DNA from: Belnapia moabensis DSM 16746 | GTDB taxonomy: Bacteria; Pseudomonadota; Alphaproteobacteria; Acetobacterales; Acetobacteraceae | Length of the DNA: 64,000 bases | Assembly (NCBI RefSeq): GCF_000745835.1 | Contig: NZ_JQKB01000001.1 | Location: forward strand, 1 to 64,000 | Reading direction: 5' to 3' | Part shown: positions 25,495 to 35,671 of the stretch, piece by piece | How positions within the stretch are numbered: position 1 is the stretch's first letter | How the letters are laid out: each line of letters opens with the position of its first letter | Position numbers and translations under genes: made by a program | The notes under the pieces: model-generated | What the model was told of the DNA's origin: nothing | What the model saw: the letters and a program-made list of their open reading frames with translations, nothing else | The model's database searches: none

Positions 25495-26316
25495 ATGCCG
25501 CCTAGCTTGCCTGCCGCCGAGGCGGCGCTCGATCCCTGGCCCTTCCTAATGGAGGAGGCGGAGCGGACGGCCGCCGCGGAGCCGCTGCTCGGCGCCCTGC
25601 TCCATGCCATGCTGCTCAGTCGAAGCAGCTTCGCCGAGGCACTGGGGGCGGTGCTGGCGGAGCGCCTGGCCGATCCCTTCCTCGGCGCCGACCGGCTCGC
25701 TGCCCTGGTCGCCGAGGCTCTGGCAGCCGAGCCGGGCATCGCCGAGGCCGCCCGGGCCGACCTCCGCGCCATTGGCGCGCGGGATCCGGCGGCCGCTTCC
25801 GGCTTGCTTGGACCCTTCCTGCACTACAAGGGCTTCCACGCGCTCGAGGCACATCGGATCGCCCATTGGCTCTGGACTAGGGGGAGGGTGGCGCTGGCCG
25901 GCTTCTTCCAGGCTCGCATCGCCCGGGTGCTCGCCATCGACATCCACCCGGCGGCCCGCTTCGGTCATGGCGTTTTCATCGACCATGGCACCGGCGTCGT
26001 CGTCGGCGAGACAGCGGTTGTCGGCAACGACGTCTCCATCCTTCAGGGCGTGACCCTCGGCGGCACGGGCAAGGAAACGGGCGACCGCCACCCCAAGGTG
26101 CGAGACGGCGTGCTGCTCGGCGCCGGGGCGAAGGTACTCGGCAATGTCGTCATCGGGCGTGGTGCCAAGGTCGGTGCCGGCAGCGTGGTGCTGCGGGATG
26201 TGCCGCCCTGCGCCACCGTCGCCGGCGTTCCCGCCCGGATCGTAGGCTGGTGCGGGGAAGCGGTGCCGGCGCTCGCCATGAACCATGCGCTGCCGGCGGG
26301 CGAGGACGCCCCCTGA
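25495..26316 (+). CDS. cysE: Serine O-acetyltransferase
   Basis: Transfers acetyl from acetyl-CoA to L-serine, the first step of cysteine synthesis. It has 273 residues, with the helical SATase N-terminal domain followed by the left-handed beta-helix of hexapeptide repeats (HGVFIDHGTGVVVGETAV, then VTLGGTGKETGDRHPKV). The catalytic His/Asp pair (FIDHGTG) and the GTGKETGDRHP loop are intact. It begins 52 bases after rlmE. Usually subject to cysteine feedback inhibition through the C terminus; the tail here is short and Ala/Pro-rich. Confidence 0.95.
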   Translation: MPPSLPAAEAALDPWPFLMEEAERTAAAEPLLGALLHAMLLSRSSFAEALGAVLAERLADPFLGADRLAALVAEALAAEPGIAEAARADLRAIGARDPAAASGLLGPFLHYKGFHALEAHRIAHWLWTRGRVALAGFFQARIARVLAIDIHPAARFGHGVFIDHGTGVVVGETAVVGNDVSILQGVTLGGTGKETGDRHPKVRDGVLLGAGAKVLGNVVIGRGAKVGAGSVVLRDVPPCATVAGVPARIVGWCGEAVPALAMNHALPAGEDAP

Positions 26317-26411
26317 GACGCAGGGCGGATATCACCGCATTGCAACGCTCGGACCGGCACCGACGCTGGACGCGGCTGCCGCCCTGGGGGTAAAGGGGGC
26401 CGCCAAGGTAG

Positions 26412-27977
<1,566 letters not shown>

Positions 27978-27981
27978 GGGC

Positions 27982-27996
27982 GGGGGCTCCGCCCCC
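27982..27996. terminator. GC hairpin between convergent guaB and SDR genes
   Basis: GGGGGC and GCCCCC form a perfect 6-bp stem with a 3-base loop five bases after the guaB stop. There is no T-run for guaB; on the minus strand it lies just past the SDR stop. It probably helps end both transcripts. Confidence 0.5.
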
Positions 27997-28011
27997 AAAC
28001 CTCGCCAATGG

Positions 28012-28797
28012 TCAGGGCTGCATGTGGCTGCCGCCCGAGACCGTCATGTTCTCGCCGCTGATGTAGACGGCGCCGTTGGACAGCAGGAAGCAGATCAGCG
28101 GCGCCACCTCTGCCGGCTGTGCCACCCGGCCGAGCGGGATGCGCGAGAGTGTCTGCTCGCGGAAGCGGTCGCTGCGGATCACTTCCGTCATCGGCGTCTC
28201 CACCGTGCCGAAGCCGACCGAGTTGCAGCGCACCCCGTAGCGCGCCCATTCCCGTGCCGCCGTCATCGTCATGCCGAACAGGCCCGCCTTGGCGGCGGAG
28301 TAGTTGACCTGCCCGATGCTGCCCCGCTTCCCGGCGGTAGAGGAGATGTTGACGATGGCGCCCGTGGTGCCGCTCGGCTCCGGCATCGCTTCCCGTGCGC
28401 GGTTGCACATGTGCCGGCCAACCGCCTGGAGCATGAGGTAGCAACCGGTCAGGTTCACGTCGATCACCGCCTGCCACTGCTGGAAGGTCATCTTCTCGAT
28501 CATCGCCGGGCGGGTGATGCCGGCATTGTTCACCAACCCATGCACCGCGCCGAACCGCGCCACCGACTGGGCGACACAGTCCTCGCCGAAGCCTTCCTCG
28601 GCGACATTGCCGTGAACGGCTAGGATGCGGTCGGCAGGCAGCGCCGCCGCCGTCGCCGCCAGCGTCTCGGCATTCCGCTCGACCAGCACCACATTGCCGC
28701 CAAGATCGAGCACCAGCTCGCTGATCGCCCGGCCGATGCCCTGGCCGGCCCCGGTGACGATGATCGTCCGCCCGGTGAGCTCCATCGGGTTGCGCAT
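28012..28797 (-). CDS. SDR-family oxidoreductase (FabG-like)
   Basis: NAD(P)-dependent short-chain dehydrogenase of 261 residues. GGAGG lies eight bases before the ATG. Motifs: VTGAGQGIGRA (cofactor loop), VNNAGITRPAMI, catalytic Ser in NISSTAGKRG and the Tyr-Lys pair in NYSAAKAG, then an end VSGGSHMQP. The sequence resembles 3-oxoacyl-ACP reductases, but many catabolic enzymes look the same. It diverges from the rsmB-like gene by 80 bases, with room for promoters of both. The substrate is not known. Confidence 0.92.
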   Translation of the reverse strand: MRNPMELTGRTIIVTGAGQGIGRAISELVLDLGGNVVLVERNAETLAATAAALPADRILAVHGNVAEEGFGEDCVAQSVARFGAVHGLVNNAGITRPAMIEKMTFQQWQAVIDVNLTGCYLMLQAVGRHMCNRAREAMPEPSGTTGAIVNISSTAGKRGSIGQVNYSAAKAGLFGMTMTAAREWARYGVRCNSVGFGTVETPMTEVIRSDRFREQTLSRIPLGRVAQPAEVAPLICFLLSNGAVYISGENMTVSGGSHMQP

Positions 28798-28877
28798 ATG
28801 TGTTTCCTCCCATTCACGTCCGGGCAGTCTGCGCGGCGTGGCGGCTGGAGGCCAGAGGGGCTAGGGTCCTGCGCCTC

Positions 28878-30206
28878 ATGACCCCTGCCGCACGCCTCGC
28901 CGCCGCCATCGATCTGCTCGATGCGCTGGAGGCCCAACCCCGCCGCCCGGCCGATGCCACGGCCAATGATTTCTTCCGCGCCCGACGCTATATCGGCGGC
29001 GGCGACCGCCGCGCGATCAACGAACTGGCCTGGGGCGTCGTCCGCCAGCGTCTGCGCCTCGACTGGTGGCTGGCGCGCATCCGCTGCCGACCGACCGCCC
29101 GCATGCTGGTCGCGGCGGCGCTGCTGCTGGATGGGGGCCTCGACCTGCCGCAGGTCCTCGCCTCCTTCCCGGGCGGGCAATACGCCGCCGAGCCGCTCGC
29201 CACCCTGGAGGAGCGCCTGCTGCGTCAGCTCGAATCGAGCCGTGGCGGAATCGAAGGCCTGGTCCATCCCGAGATGCCGGAGGCCATCCGCCTCGACCTG
29301 CCCGATTGGGTGCTGCCCGGCTTCCGCGCCCGCTTCGGCGAGCGGCTGGCGGAGGAAGCGGCGGCGATGGAAGGGGAGGCTCCCCTCGACCTCCGCGCCA
29401 ACCTGCTGAAGACGACGCGGGAGGAAGCCGCCGCCGCCCTCGCTGCCGAGGGCATCGAGACCCGGCCGACCCCTTTCTCGCCCTGGGGCCTCCGCCTGCC
29501 GCAGCGGCGCCCCGTCACCCAGACCCGTGCCTTTACCGAGGGCCTGGTCGAGGTGCAGGACGAGGGCAGCCAGCTCATCGCTCTGCTCACTGACGCAAGG
29601 CCTGGGATGCGCGTCGTCGATCTCTGCGCCGGCGCCGCGGGCAAGACCCTGGCGCTGGCCGGAGCCATGCGGAATCGCGGCCGCATCACCGCCTGCGACG
29701 TCTCGGCCCCGCGGCTAGAAGGAGCGGTGAAGCGCCTGCGCCGCGCCGGCGCCGACAATGTGGAGCGGCACCTGCTCGCGCCTGGAGACCGCTGGGCCAA
29801 GCGCCGCGCCGGCCAATTCGACCGTGTCCTGGTCGATGCGCCTTGTACCGGGACCGGCACATGGCGCCGCAATCCGGATGCACGCTTGCGTACAAACCAA
29901 AATGATCTCGCAGAGTTGTGTACAAAGCAGGCCGAAATTCTCGCCGGGGCCGCAGATCTGGTGCGGCCCGGCGGGCGTCTGGTCTACGCTACATGTTCGC
30001 TGCTGCCCGAAGAGGATGAGGCACAGATAGAAGCCTTCCTCGGCCGCCACCCTGATTTCGCCCTTCTCCCCCTGGCCGAGGCCTGGGCCGATTCGGGCGG
30101 TACCGGGGCGCCGCCGGCCGAGGGCCTCTATCTCGTCACCTCGCCCGCCCGGCACGGCACCGACGGCTTCTTTGCCGCGGTCCTGCAACGCCAGCCCGAG
30201 GGGTAG
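28878..30206 (+). CDS. RsmB-like 16S rRNA (cytosine-5) methyltransferase
   Basis: RsmB/NOP-family RNA methyltransferase of 442 residues. The start at 28878 is chosen over 28800 because the protein then opens with the NusB-like helical RNA-binding domain (AARLAAAIDLLDALE). The catalytic domain has VVDLCAGAAGKTLALA for SAM, the motif IV Cys in DAPCTGTGTWRR and the nucleophile Cys in YATCSLLPEE. In E. coli RsmB modifies C967 of 16S rRNA. A GNAT gene follows after 50 bases. Confidence 0.93.
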   Translation: MTPAARLAAAIDLLDALEAQPRRPADATANDFFRARRYIGGGDRRAINELAWGVVRQRLRLDWWLARIRCRPTARMLVAAALLLDGGLDLPQVLASFPGGQYAAEPLATLEERLLRQLESSRGGIEGLVHPEMPEAIRLDLPDWVLPGFRARFGERLAEEAAAMEGEAPLDLRANLLKTTREEAAAALAAEGIETRPTPFSPWGLRLPQRRPVTQTRAFTEGLVEVQDEGSQLIALLTDARPGMRVVDLCAGAAGKTLALAGAMRNRGRITACDVSAPRLEGAVKRLRRAGADNVERHLLAPGDRWAKRRAGQFDRVLVDAPCTGTGTWRRNPDARLRTNQNDLAELCTKQAEILAGAADLVRPGGRLVYATCSLLPEEDEAQIEAFLGRHPDFALLPLAEAWADSGGTGAPPAEGLYLVTSPARHGTDGFFAAVLQRQPEG

Positions 30207-30256
30207 CCGACAGGGGGTCGGCTTCGGGCCTTTCCGGGGGGAGGAAAGCGCGCCCC

Positions 30257-30838
30257 ATGATTTGTATCCGCCGCGCCCGGCCTTCCGATGCCGCTGCCAT
30301 CGGTACCGTCCACGTTGCCACCTGGCGCACGGTCTACCCGGGCGTGCTGCCGGATGGCTACCTCGCCAGCATGTCCACGCTTCGCCATGCCGCCGGTTAC
30401 GAGGCCGCAATCGGCGACCGGCGCCATGGTCACGCCATTTTCGTCGCCGTCGCCATGGGAGCGGATGCTCCGGCGGGGCAGGAGGGGGCGGAGGGCGGCA
30501 CCGTCATCGGCTTCGTCTCCGGCGGCCGCTCACGCCGGCCGCAACTCGGCGATGGCGAGATCGAGACGCTCTACCTGCTGGACGACTACCGCGACCGCGG
30601 CGTCGGCCGCCGGCTGGTGCGCGCCATGGCGGCGCATCTGGCCGCCATCGGCTGCCGCTCCGCCATGCTTTGGGTGCTGAAGGACAATCCGACGCGCTGG
30701 TTTTACGGGCGTCTCGGCGGCCGGCTGATCGCGCGCGAGGCGATCCGCTTCGCGGGGCAGGGGCTGGAACAGCTCGCTTTCGCCTGGGACCCGATCGAGG
30801 CACTGCTGTTGGCGACGGCCCCCGCGCCGGAGGTGTAG
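30257..30838 (+). CDS. GNAT-family N-acetyltransferase
   Basis: Acetyltransferase of 193 residues. The N-terminal IRRARPSDAAAIGTVHVATW is the usual GNAT opening, the acetyl-CoA loop is YRDRGVGRRLVRAM, and the C-terminal strand includes WVLKDNPTRWFYGRLGG, typical of GNATs with a conserved N..A/RFY motif. The acceptor substrate is unknown. It sits between the RsmB-like gene and guaA, 41 bases before the latter. Confidence 0.92.
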   Translation: MICIRRARPSDAAAIGTVHVATWRTVYPGVLPDGYLASMSTLRHAAGYEAAIGDRRHGHAIFVAVAMGADAPAGQEGAEGGTVIGFVSGGRSRRPQLGDGEIETLYLLDDYRDRGVGRRLVRAMAAHLAAIGCRSAMLWVLKDNPTRWFYGRLGGRLIAREAIRFAGQGLEQLAFAWDPIEALLLATAPAPEV

Positions 30839-30879
30839 CGCGGACTTGCCCTTGCCGGTGCATTATGCTGTGAGGCGCC

Positions 30880-32454
30880 ATGAACGAGCCCCTCGCCGCC
30901 GCGGCCCGGCACGACCGCATCCTCATCCTCGATTTCGGCAGCCAGGTGACGCAGCTCATCGCGCGCCGCCTGCGAGAGGCCGGGGTCTATTGCGAGATCT
31001 GGCCTTTCACCGCCGAGGAAGCGCGCATCCGTGAATTCGCCCCGCGCGGCATCATTCTCTCCGGCGGCCCGGCCAGCGTGACCGAGGGCGAGAGCCCGCG
31101 CGCTCCCCAGGCCGTGTTCGAGATGGGCTTGCCGGTGATGGGCATCTGCTACGGCCAGCAGGCGATGGCACATCAGCTCGGCGGCATGGTGGAGAGCGGT
31201 CATCACCGCGAATTCGGCCGAGCCTTCATCGAGGTGACGGCGGAATGCGCCATCACTCAAGGGCTCTGGGCCAAGGGCTCGCGCGAGCAGGTCTGGATGA
31301 GCCACGGCGACCGCATCACCCGCTTGCCGGAGGGCTTCCGCGTCGTCGCCGCGAGCGAGGGTGCCCCCTTCGCCCTGATCGCCAATGACCAGCGCCATTT
31401 CTATGGCACCATGTTCCATCCGGAGGTCGTGCACACTCCGCATGGCGCCGCGCTGCTGAAGAACTTCACCAACCTTGTCTGCGGTTGCCATGGCGACTGG
31501 ACCATGGGCGCCTTCCGCGCCGAGGCCATCGCCCGCATCCGTGCCCAGGTGGGCGAGGGGAGGGTGATCTGCGGCCTCTCCGGCGGCGTCGATTCCAGCG
31601 TCGCCGCGGTGCTGCTGCACGAGGCGGTCGGCGACCAGCTCACCTGCATCTATGTCGACCACGGGCTGATGCGCGCCGGTGAGTCGGAGCAGGTGGTGAG
31701 TACCTTCCGCGACCGCTTCAACATCAAGCTGGTCCACCGCGACGCTTCCGACCTCTTCCTTGCCCAGCTCGCCGGCGTCACCGACCCGGAGCAGAAGCGG
31801 AAGATTATCGGCCGCCTCTTCATCGAGGTCTTCGAGGAGGAGCAGCACAAGATAGGCGGCGCCGACTTCCTGGCACAGGGCACGCTCTACCCGGACGTGA
31901 TCGAGAGCGTCTCGGCGACCGGCGGCCCCTCCGTCACAATCAAAAGCCACCACAATGTCGGTGGCCTGCCCGCCCATATGCGGATGAAGCTGGTCGAGCC
32001 GCTACGCGAGCTGTTCAAGGATGAGGTGCGGGCGCTCGGCCGCGAACTCGGCATGCCGGAGGCAATCATTGGCCGCCACCCCTTCCCGGGGCCGGGCCTC
32101 GCCATCCGCATCCCCGGCGAGGTGACGCGGGAGCGCGCGGACATCCTCCGCCAGGCCGACACCATCTTCCTTGAGGAGATCCGCCTCGCCGGCCTCTACG
32201 ACGCCATCTGGCAAGCCTTCACCGTGCTGCTGCCGGTGAAAAGTGTCGGCGTGATGGGCGATGGCCGTACCTATGAGAGCGTCTGCGCATTGCGTGCAGT
32301 CACCAGCACGGATGGGATGACGGCGGATGTCTATCCCTTCGACATGGGCTTTCTTACCCGCGTCGCCAGCCGCATCGTCAACGAGGTGCGCGGCATCAAC
32401 CGAGTGACCTACGACATCACCTCGAAGCCGCCGGGGACGATTGAGTGGGAATGA
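30880..32454 (+). CDS. guaA: GMP synthase (glutamine-hydrolysing)
   Basis: Converts XMP to GMP using ATP and glutamine. It has 524 residues in the usual order: class I glutamine amidotransferase (IRDFGSQ-like [14 protein letters not shown], oxyanion Cys in [12 protein letters not shown], His-Glu in FHPEVVHT), ATP pyrophosphatase ([13 protein letters not shown]) and the C-terminal dimerisation domain ending PPGTIEWE. All key residues are present. With guaB it supplies GMP. Confidence 0.98.
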   Translation: MNEPLAAAARHDRILILDFGSQVTQLIARRLREAGVYCEIWPFTAEEARIREFAPRGIILSGGPASVTEGESPRAPQAVFEMGLPVMGICYGQQAMAHQLGGMVESGHHREFGRAFIEVTAECAITQGLWAKGSREQVWMSHGDRITRLPEGFRVVAASEGAPFALIANDQRHFYGTMFHPEVVHTPHGAALLKNFTNLVCGCHGDWTMGAFRAEAIARIRAQVGEGRVICGLSGGVDSSVAAVLLHEAVGDQLTCIYVDHGLMRAGESEQVVSTFRDRFNIKLVHRDASDLFLAQLAGVTDPEQKRKIIGRLFIEVFEEEQHKIGGADFLAQGTLYPDVIESVSATGGPSVTIKSHHNVGGLPAHMRMKLVEPLRELFKDEVRALGRELGMPEAIIGRHPFPGPGLAIRIPGEVTRERADILRQADTIFLEEIRLAGLYDAIWQAFTVLLPVKSVGVMGDGRTYESVCALRAVTSTDGMTADVYPFDMGFLTRVASRIVNEVRGINRVTYDITSKPPGTIEWE

Positions 32455-32664
32455 GGCTCGCGTAGAGCCTGCGGTCTGGCCGCCGGCGGCGAGGCGGCGC
32501 GAACGGAAGCGAACTGAGATTGGGCGCATATGGGAAAGGCGGGGCAGCGCCAATTTCCAACCAGCCTCGGAGATGCCGCCTGAGACTAAAAGAATTGCGC
32601 TTCGCCGCCAAACTTGAGCGGAATCAGGCTGTTGCGGCGCCGTCCCGGGGGGTATTGGACGGTC

Positions 32665-32922
32665 ATGAGCACGAGCCTGATCTATCCCAACGGGTTCATT
32701 GAGCCACGCCCGAGGCTGGAAGTGAAAGTCCAACGCCTGGCTCGCCCGCCGGCACCCTGGCTCTGGTCGATCCATGTCGAGGGTCAGCCGAAGCACCTGT
32801 ATATCGCCAAGAATCGCTACAGCAGCGCTCAGGAGGCCTGGGAAGCCGGCCGCAAGGCGCTCATCGTCCTGGAGCGAGGCCGCAGGCCGCCACGGCCGAC
32901 CGCCGCCCAGCATTCGAAATAG
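32665..32922 (+). CDS. Small hypothetical protein, 85 residues
   Basis: Hypothetical. The ATG at 32665 starts MSTSLIYPNGFIEPRPRLEV; the C-terminal half has a helix (SSAQEAWEAGRKALIVLERG) and a basic Pro/Arg tail. No domain is recognised. A strong hairpin begins three bases after its stop, and this punctuation supports a real gene. It follows guaA by 210 bases. Confidence 0.65.
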   Translation: MSTSLIYPNGFIEPRPRLEVKVQRLARPPAPWLWSIHVEGQPKHLYIAKNRYSSAQEAWEAGRKALIVLERGRRPPRPTAAQHSK

Positions 32923-32924
32923 TC

Positions 32925-32955
32925 AGGCGGCTGCCACGCTGGGCGGCAGCCGCCT
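32925..32955. terminator. Strong bidirectional hairpin between convergent genes
   Basis: AGGCGGCTGCC and GGCAGCCGCCT form a perfect 11-bp stem with a 9-base loop, exactly between the stops of the 85-residue gene and the NTF2-like gene. No long T-run follows on either side. Confidence 0.75.
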
Positions 32956-32961
32956 CTTCCG

Positions 32962-33408
32962 TCAAAGGCGGAAGGCCTGCCTCGCCAGCAAGCGCCAATG
33001 TCCATCCTGCCGCTGCCAGACCTGCAGGACGCCGATATGCACTGGGGACACTTTGCCCTGGCTTTCGGTTTCGCCATCCATGACATGCCGGACGATGGCT
33101 TCGTTGCCCGACAGCTTGATGGTCTGACCGCTGAGCTTGATGCTGCGGAAGGCAGCTGTCTTCGCCAGGAGATCGGCGATGAACTCTTCCTTGGTCTCGA
33201 TCCGGCCGGCCGAATGCCCGTAGCTCAGCGCGTTGGCGCAAAGCGGCTCAAGCTTCGCGCGATCCGGCTCGAGCATGGCCTGGACCAGCGCCTCGACTGC
33301 TCGTGCAACGGCCTGCTCGTCAGCGGATTGCGCGGTGGCTGGCAGGTTTGCGAGCAGCGCCAGCGAGGCCATGCCGCCTGCGATGGCTCGACGTCGTTCG
33401 AGATGCAT
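32962..33408 (-). CDS. Secreted NTF2-like (DUF4440/SnoaL-type) protein
   Basis: Protein of 148 residues. GGGAGG lies five bases before the ATG at 33408. It opens with a signal peptide (RRRAIAGGMASLALLANLPA, cleaved near ATAQS) with a twin-arginine look. The mature part has the NTF2-like pattern: EQAVARAVEALVQAMLEPD, then a helix and curved-sheet segment with SYGHSAGRIETKEEF, and the ending VWQRQDGHWRLLARQ typical of DUF4440 proteins. Function unknown. The gene after the DMFase-like gene on the same strand, 80 bases downstream. Confidence 0.85.
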   Translation of the reverse strand: MHLERRRAIAGGMASLALLANLPATAQSADEQAVARAVEALVQAMLEPDRAKLEPLCANALSYGHSAGRIETKEEFIADLLAKTAAFRSIKLSGQTIKLSGNEAIVRHVMDGETESQGKVSPVHIGVLQVWQRQDGHWRLLARQAFRL

Positions 33409-33487
33409 TGCGTCCTCCCTTTCTCGGCCAGTTGTCCTGGCAGGAGGAAGGTTAGGAGGACTTTGGTGCCGGGTCCATGCGGGGGGT

Positions 33488-35671
33488 TCAGGGTCTGCCG
33501 GCCAGGAAGCCTCGCACGACATTCCCGAGCAGGCGCGAGACCGGCCCGGCGAAGGCGGTGCCGTTCCACAAACTGCCGCAGAAGGTGATAGAGCCGACGG
33601 AGAAGACCGCGCCGCCGCCCGGCACGGTGAAGTAGACAATCTCGCCGCGTTGCAGGTCCCGTGGCCGCTCACCGGTGACGGTGTTCACGTGGGACAACAA
33701 TTCCTCCGGTACGGTGACGAAGGAGGCCGGTGGCGGGCCGGATCGAGCCAGGATCGCGGCATTGGGCGGCGTGCCGAGGCGGATATCGGCGCGGTCCAGT
33801 TCGAAGCCGGCCGCCCCGCCACCGGACAGGCCCGAATCGCCGAATACCTCGGGCACGCCATCCATGATCCAGCCATGCTCCGGTGCCTGCGCCGCCGGAA
33901 GGCACCGGAAATGGGTGCCCTCGAACAGGCCCTGTGCCGAGAAGCCGACGCCGACGAGCTGCTGCGGCGGGCGGCGATTCCGCCGCCACAGGCCGCCGAG
34001 CTGGCCATCGAGCTGATGGTAATACTCGCTCGGCTCTGCATCCCAGGCGCGGATGCCGCCCTCGGCGCGGCGCACCTCGATGAGATGCGGACGGGCAGGG
34101 TCGCGTGCGATGCGCCAGTAGAAGCCGTTACCACCAAGATAGACCAGCTTGCCGCCATTGTCGCGATAGGTGGTCAGCGCATCGAGCATTCGGCCGGTAT
34201 GGTATTCGGGATGCGTACCGGTCAGCAGCACGCGGTAGGGAGCGATCAGCGCCGCGCCCTCGTCGTCGAGATCTTCGTCGGTGACGACGTCGAAGGCGAT
34301 GCCCTGCGCCTCGAGCCAAGCCAGCAGGTGAGTATCGGCCGGGTAGTGCCGCAGGCCGGAGCCGCGCGCATCGTTGAAGGTAAGGAAGCCGGGCCGCATC
34401 GTCAGCACCGGCCGCAGGCGGGAGGATAGCGCGACGCCGCTGCCATCCGGATGGCGGTTGTAGGTCGAGTATCCGTAGGCGCCGTATTGGTCCGGATTGT
34501 GCGGATAAGCACCCCAGGCCGCAACGCGCGCCCAATAGGCCTCGTCGGCATTGCCACGCGCGTGGTTGGCATAGGCCTGGTATGTAAAGGTGGAGGCGAG
34601 GAACACCACCTGGGCCGTCGCCTGGCCGAGCGGCGGGAGCACATAGAAGGGCAGCCAGTCCTCGCCGGTCTCGGTGACGATGTGAAAGGCGTAGCAGCCG
34701 CTCGCCATCCCCTGCGGCACGTCGAACTGGAAGGACGGCGCCCAGCGGCAATCCTCGAGATCGTCGGCATGGAAATGGATGGCGGCGTAGTCGCCGGGCG
34801 CGTGGCGCCAGCAGCTTTCCGCGCCGCTCCAATGCGCGCCCACCACCGCCTGCGTCGGCGCGTTGACCAGGACGCCATGGAGGCCGTCCGGGCCGGCATC
34901 CTCCACCCGGTCGGTGCCGATAGCGCGGGAAAAGTCCCACCGCGCCCGGATGGCCGCCGCGGCCTCCGCCGGAATCGCCAGCGGCTCCGCCCAATCGGTA
35001 AGGAAGGCTGCTGTGGCCATCGGCGCTTCGAGCTTGCCGGTGAAATGGTCGCGCGGCGCATCGAGGCCGCGTGCCGCGATGACGACCCCCGTCACGTCCG
35101 GAGCCGGGCCGCCCGGCAGGGCCGCCTCGGCCGTCACGGCGCCCTCCGCACCGCGTTGGCCAAGGAGGATGCGCCCCGTGGCGGGGTCATGCGAGAGCCA
35201 GAGGCGATGCCAGGCGCGCGGCGCCAGCCCCACCTCCGTGGCGAGAGGGCAGCTTGTGCCGCCGAGCGTTACCTCGGCCTCGGCACCCGCCGTGCCGGCG
35301 CGGAGCACGAGGGAGAAGCCGGGGCCTTCGGCCGAGAGCACCGTCGCGGCCGTCTGCTCGTCGCGCATCCAGACCAGCACCGACCAGCAGCGCGGCTCCT
35401 CCGCTCCGAAGCGCGGACCGTGCGGGATCAGCGCATGGGAGCCGATCGGCACCGGCTGATGCGTCCCGTCGAATTGCATCTCCGGCAGGCCGGGCACCGG
35501 CCGCAGGTCGAGGCCCGGCCCGTCCGGGTTGGGGTCGCCGCTCACCACGCGGAGGATGCGCACGCGGCAGGGGGCCGGTTGGCGCAGGCTGACATGCGCG
35601 GTGAAGCGCTCGCCCGGGCGGCGCGAGGGGCGGTCGAGGTAGCCCGCGACGGGCGGAGTGGCCTGCGTCAT
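33488..35671 (-). CDS. N,N-dimethylformamidase large-subunit-like protein
   Basis: Protein of 727 residues resembling the large (beta) subunit of N,N-dimethylformamidase, which hydrolyses DMF to dimethylamine and formate. It starts at 35671 within the stop of the upstream binding-protein gene (ATGA overlap). A LamG-like beta segment lies in the first third (FAEEP to APMATAAF), followed by the family core: SFQFDVPQGMASGCYAFHI, ASTFTYQAYANH, YGYSTYNRHPDGSG, LTGTHPEYHTGRMLDAL and GGKLVYLGGNGFYWRI. A separate small DMFase subunit was not found. The real substrate may be another amide. The family call is from memory. Confidence 0.82.
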   Translation of the reverse strand: MTQATPPVAGYLDRPSRRPGERFTAHVSLRQPAPCRVRILRVVSGDPNPDGPGLDLRPVPGLPEMQFDGTHQPVPIGSHALIPHGPRFGAEEPRCWSVLVWMRDEQTAATVLSAEGPGFSLVLRAGTAGAEAEVTLGGTSCPLATEVGLAPRAWHRLWLSHDPATGRILLGQRGAEGAVTAEAALPGGPAPDVTGVVIAARGLDAPRDHFTGKLEAPMATAAFLTDWAEPLAIPAEAAAAIRARWDFSRAIGTDRVEDAGPDGLHGVLVNAPTQAVVGAHWSGAESCWRHAPGDYAAIHFHADDLEDCRWAPSFQFDVPQGMASGCYAFHIVTETGEDWLPFYVLPPLGQATAQVVFLASTFTYQAYANHARGNADEAYWARVAAWGAYPHNPDQYGAYGYSTYNRHPDGSGVALSSRLRPVLTMRPGFLTFNDARGSGLRHYPADTHLLAWLEAQGIAFDVVTDEDLDDEGAALIAPYRVLLTGTHPEYHTGRMLDALTTYRDNGGKLVYLGGNGFYWRIARDPARPHLIEVRRAEGGIRAWDAEPSEYYHQLDGQLGGLWRRNRRPPQQLVGVGFSAQGLFEGTHFRCLPAAQAPEHGWIMDGVPEVFGDSGLSGGGAAGFELDRADIRLGTPPNAAILARSGPPPASFVTVPEELLSHVNTVTGERPRDLQRGEIVYFTVPGGGAVFSVGSITFCGSLWNGTAFAGPVSRLLGNVVRGFLAGRP

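Noticed and set aside
30703-31977. 424-codon open frame antisense to guaA
   Set aside because: It mirrors the GNAT and guaA genes and has no recognisable domain.
32454-32470. Hairpin AGGCTC / GAGCCT right after the guaA stop
   Set aside because: A 6-bp stem without a T-run; too weak to call a terminator.
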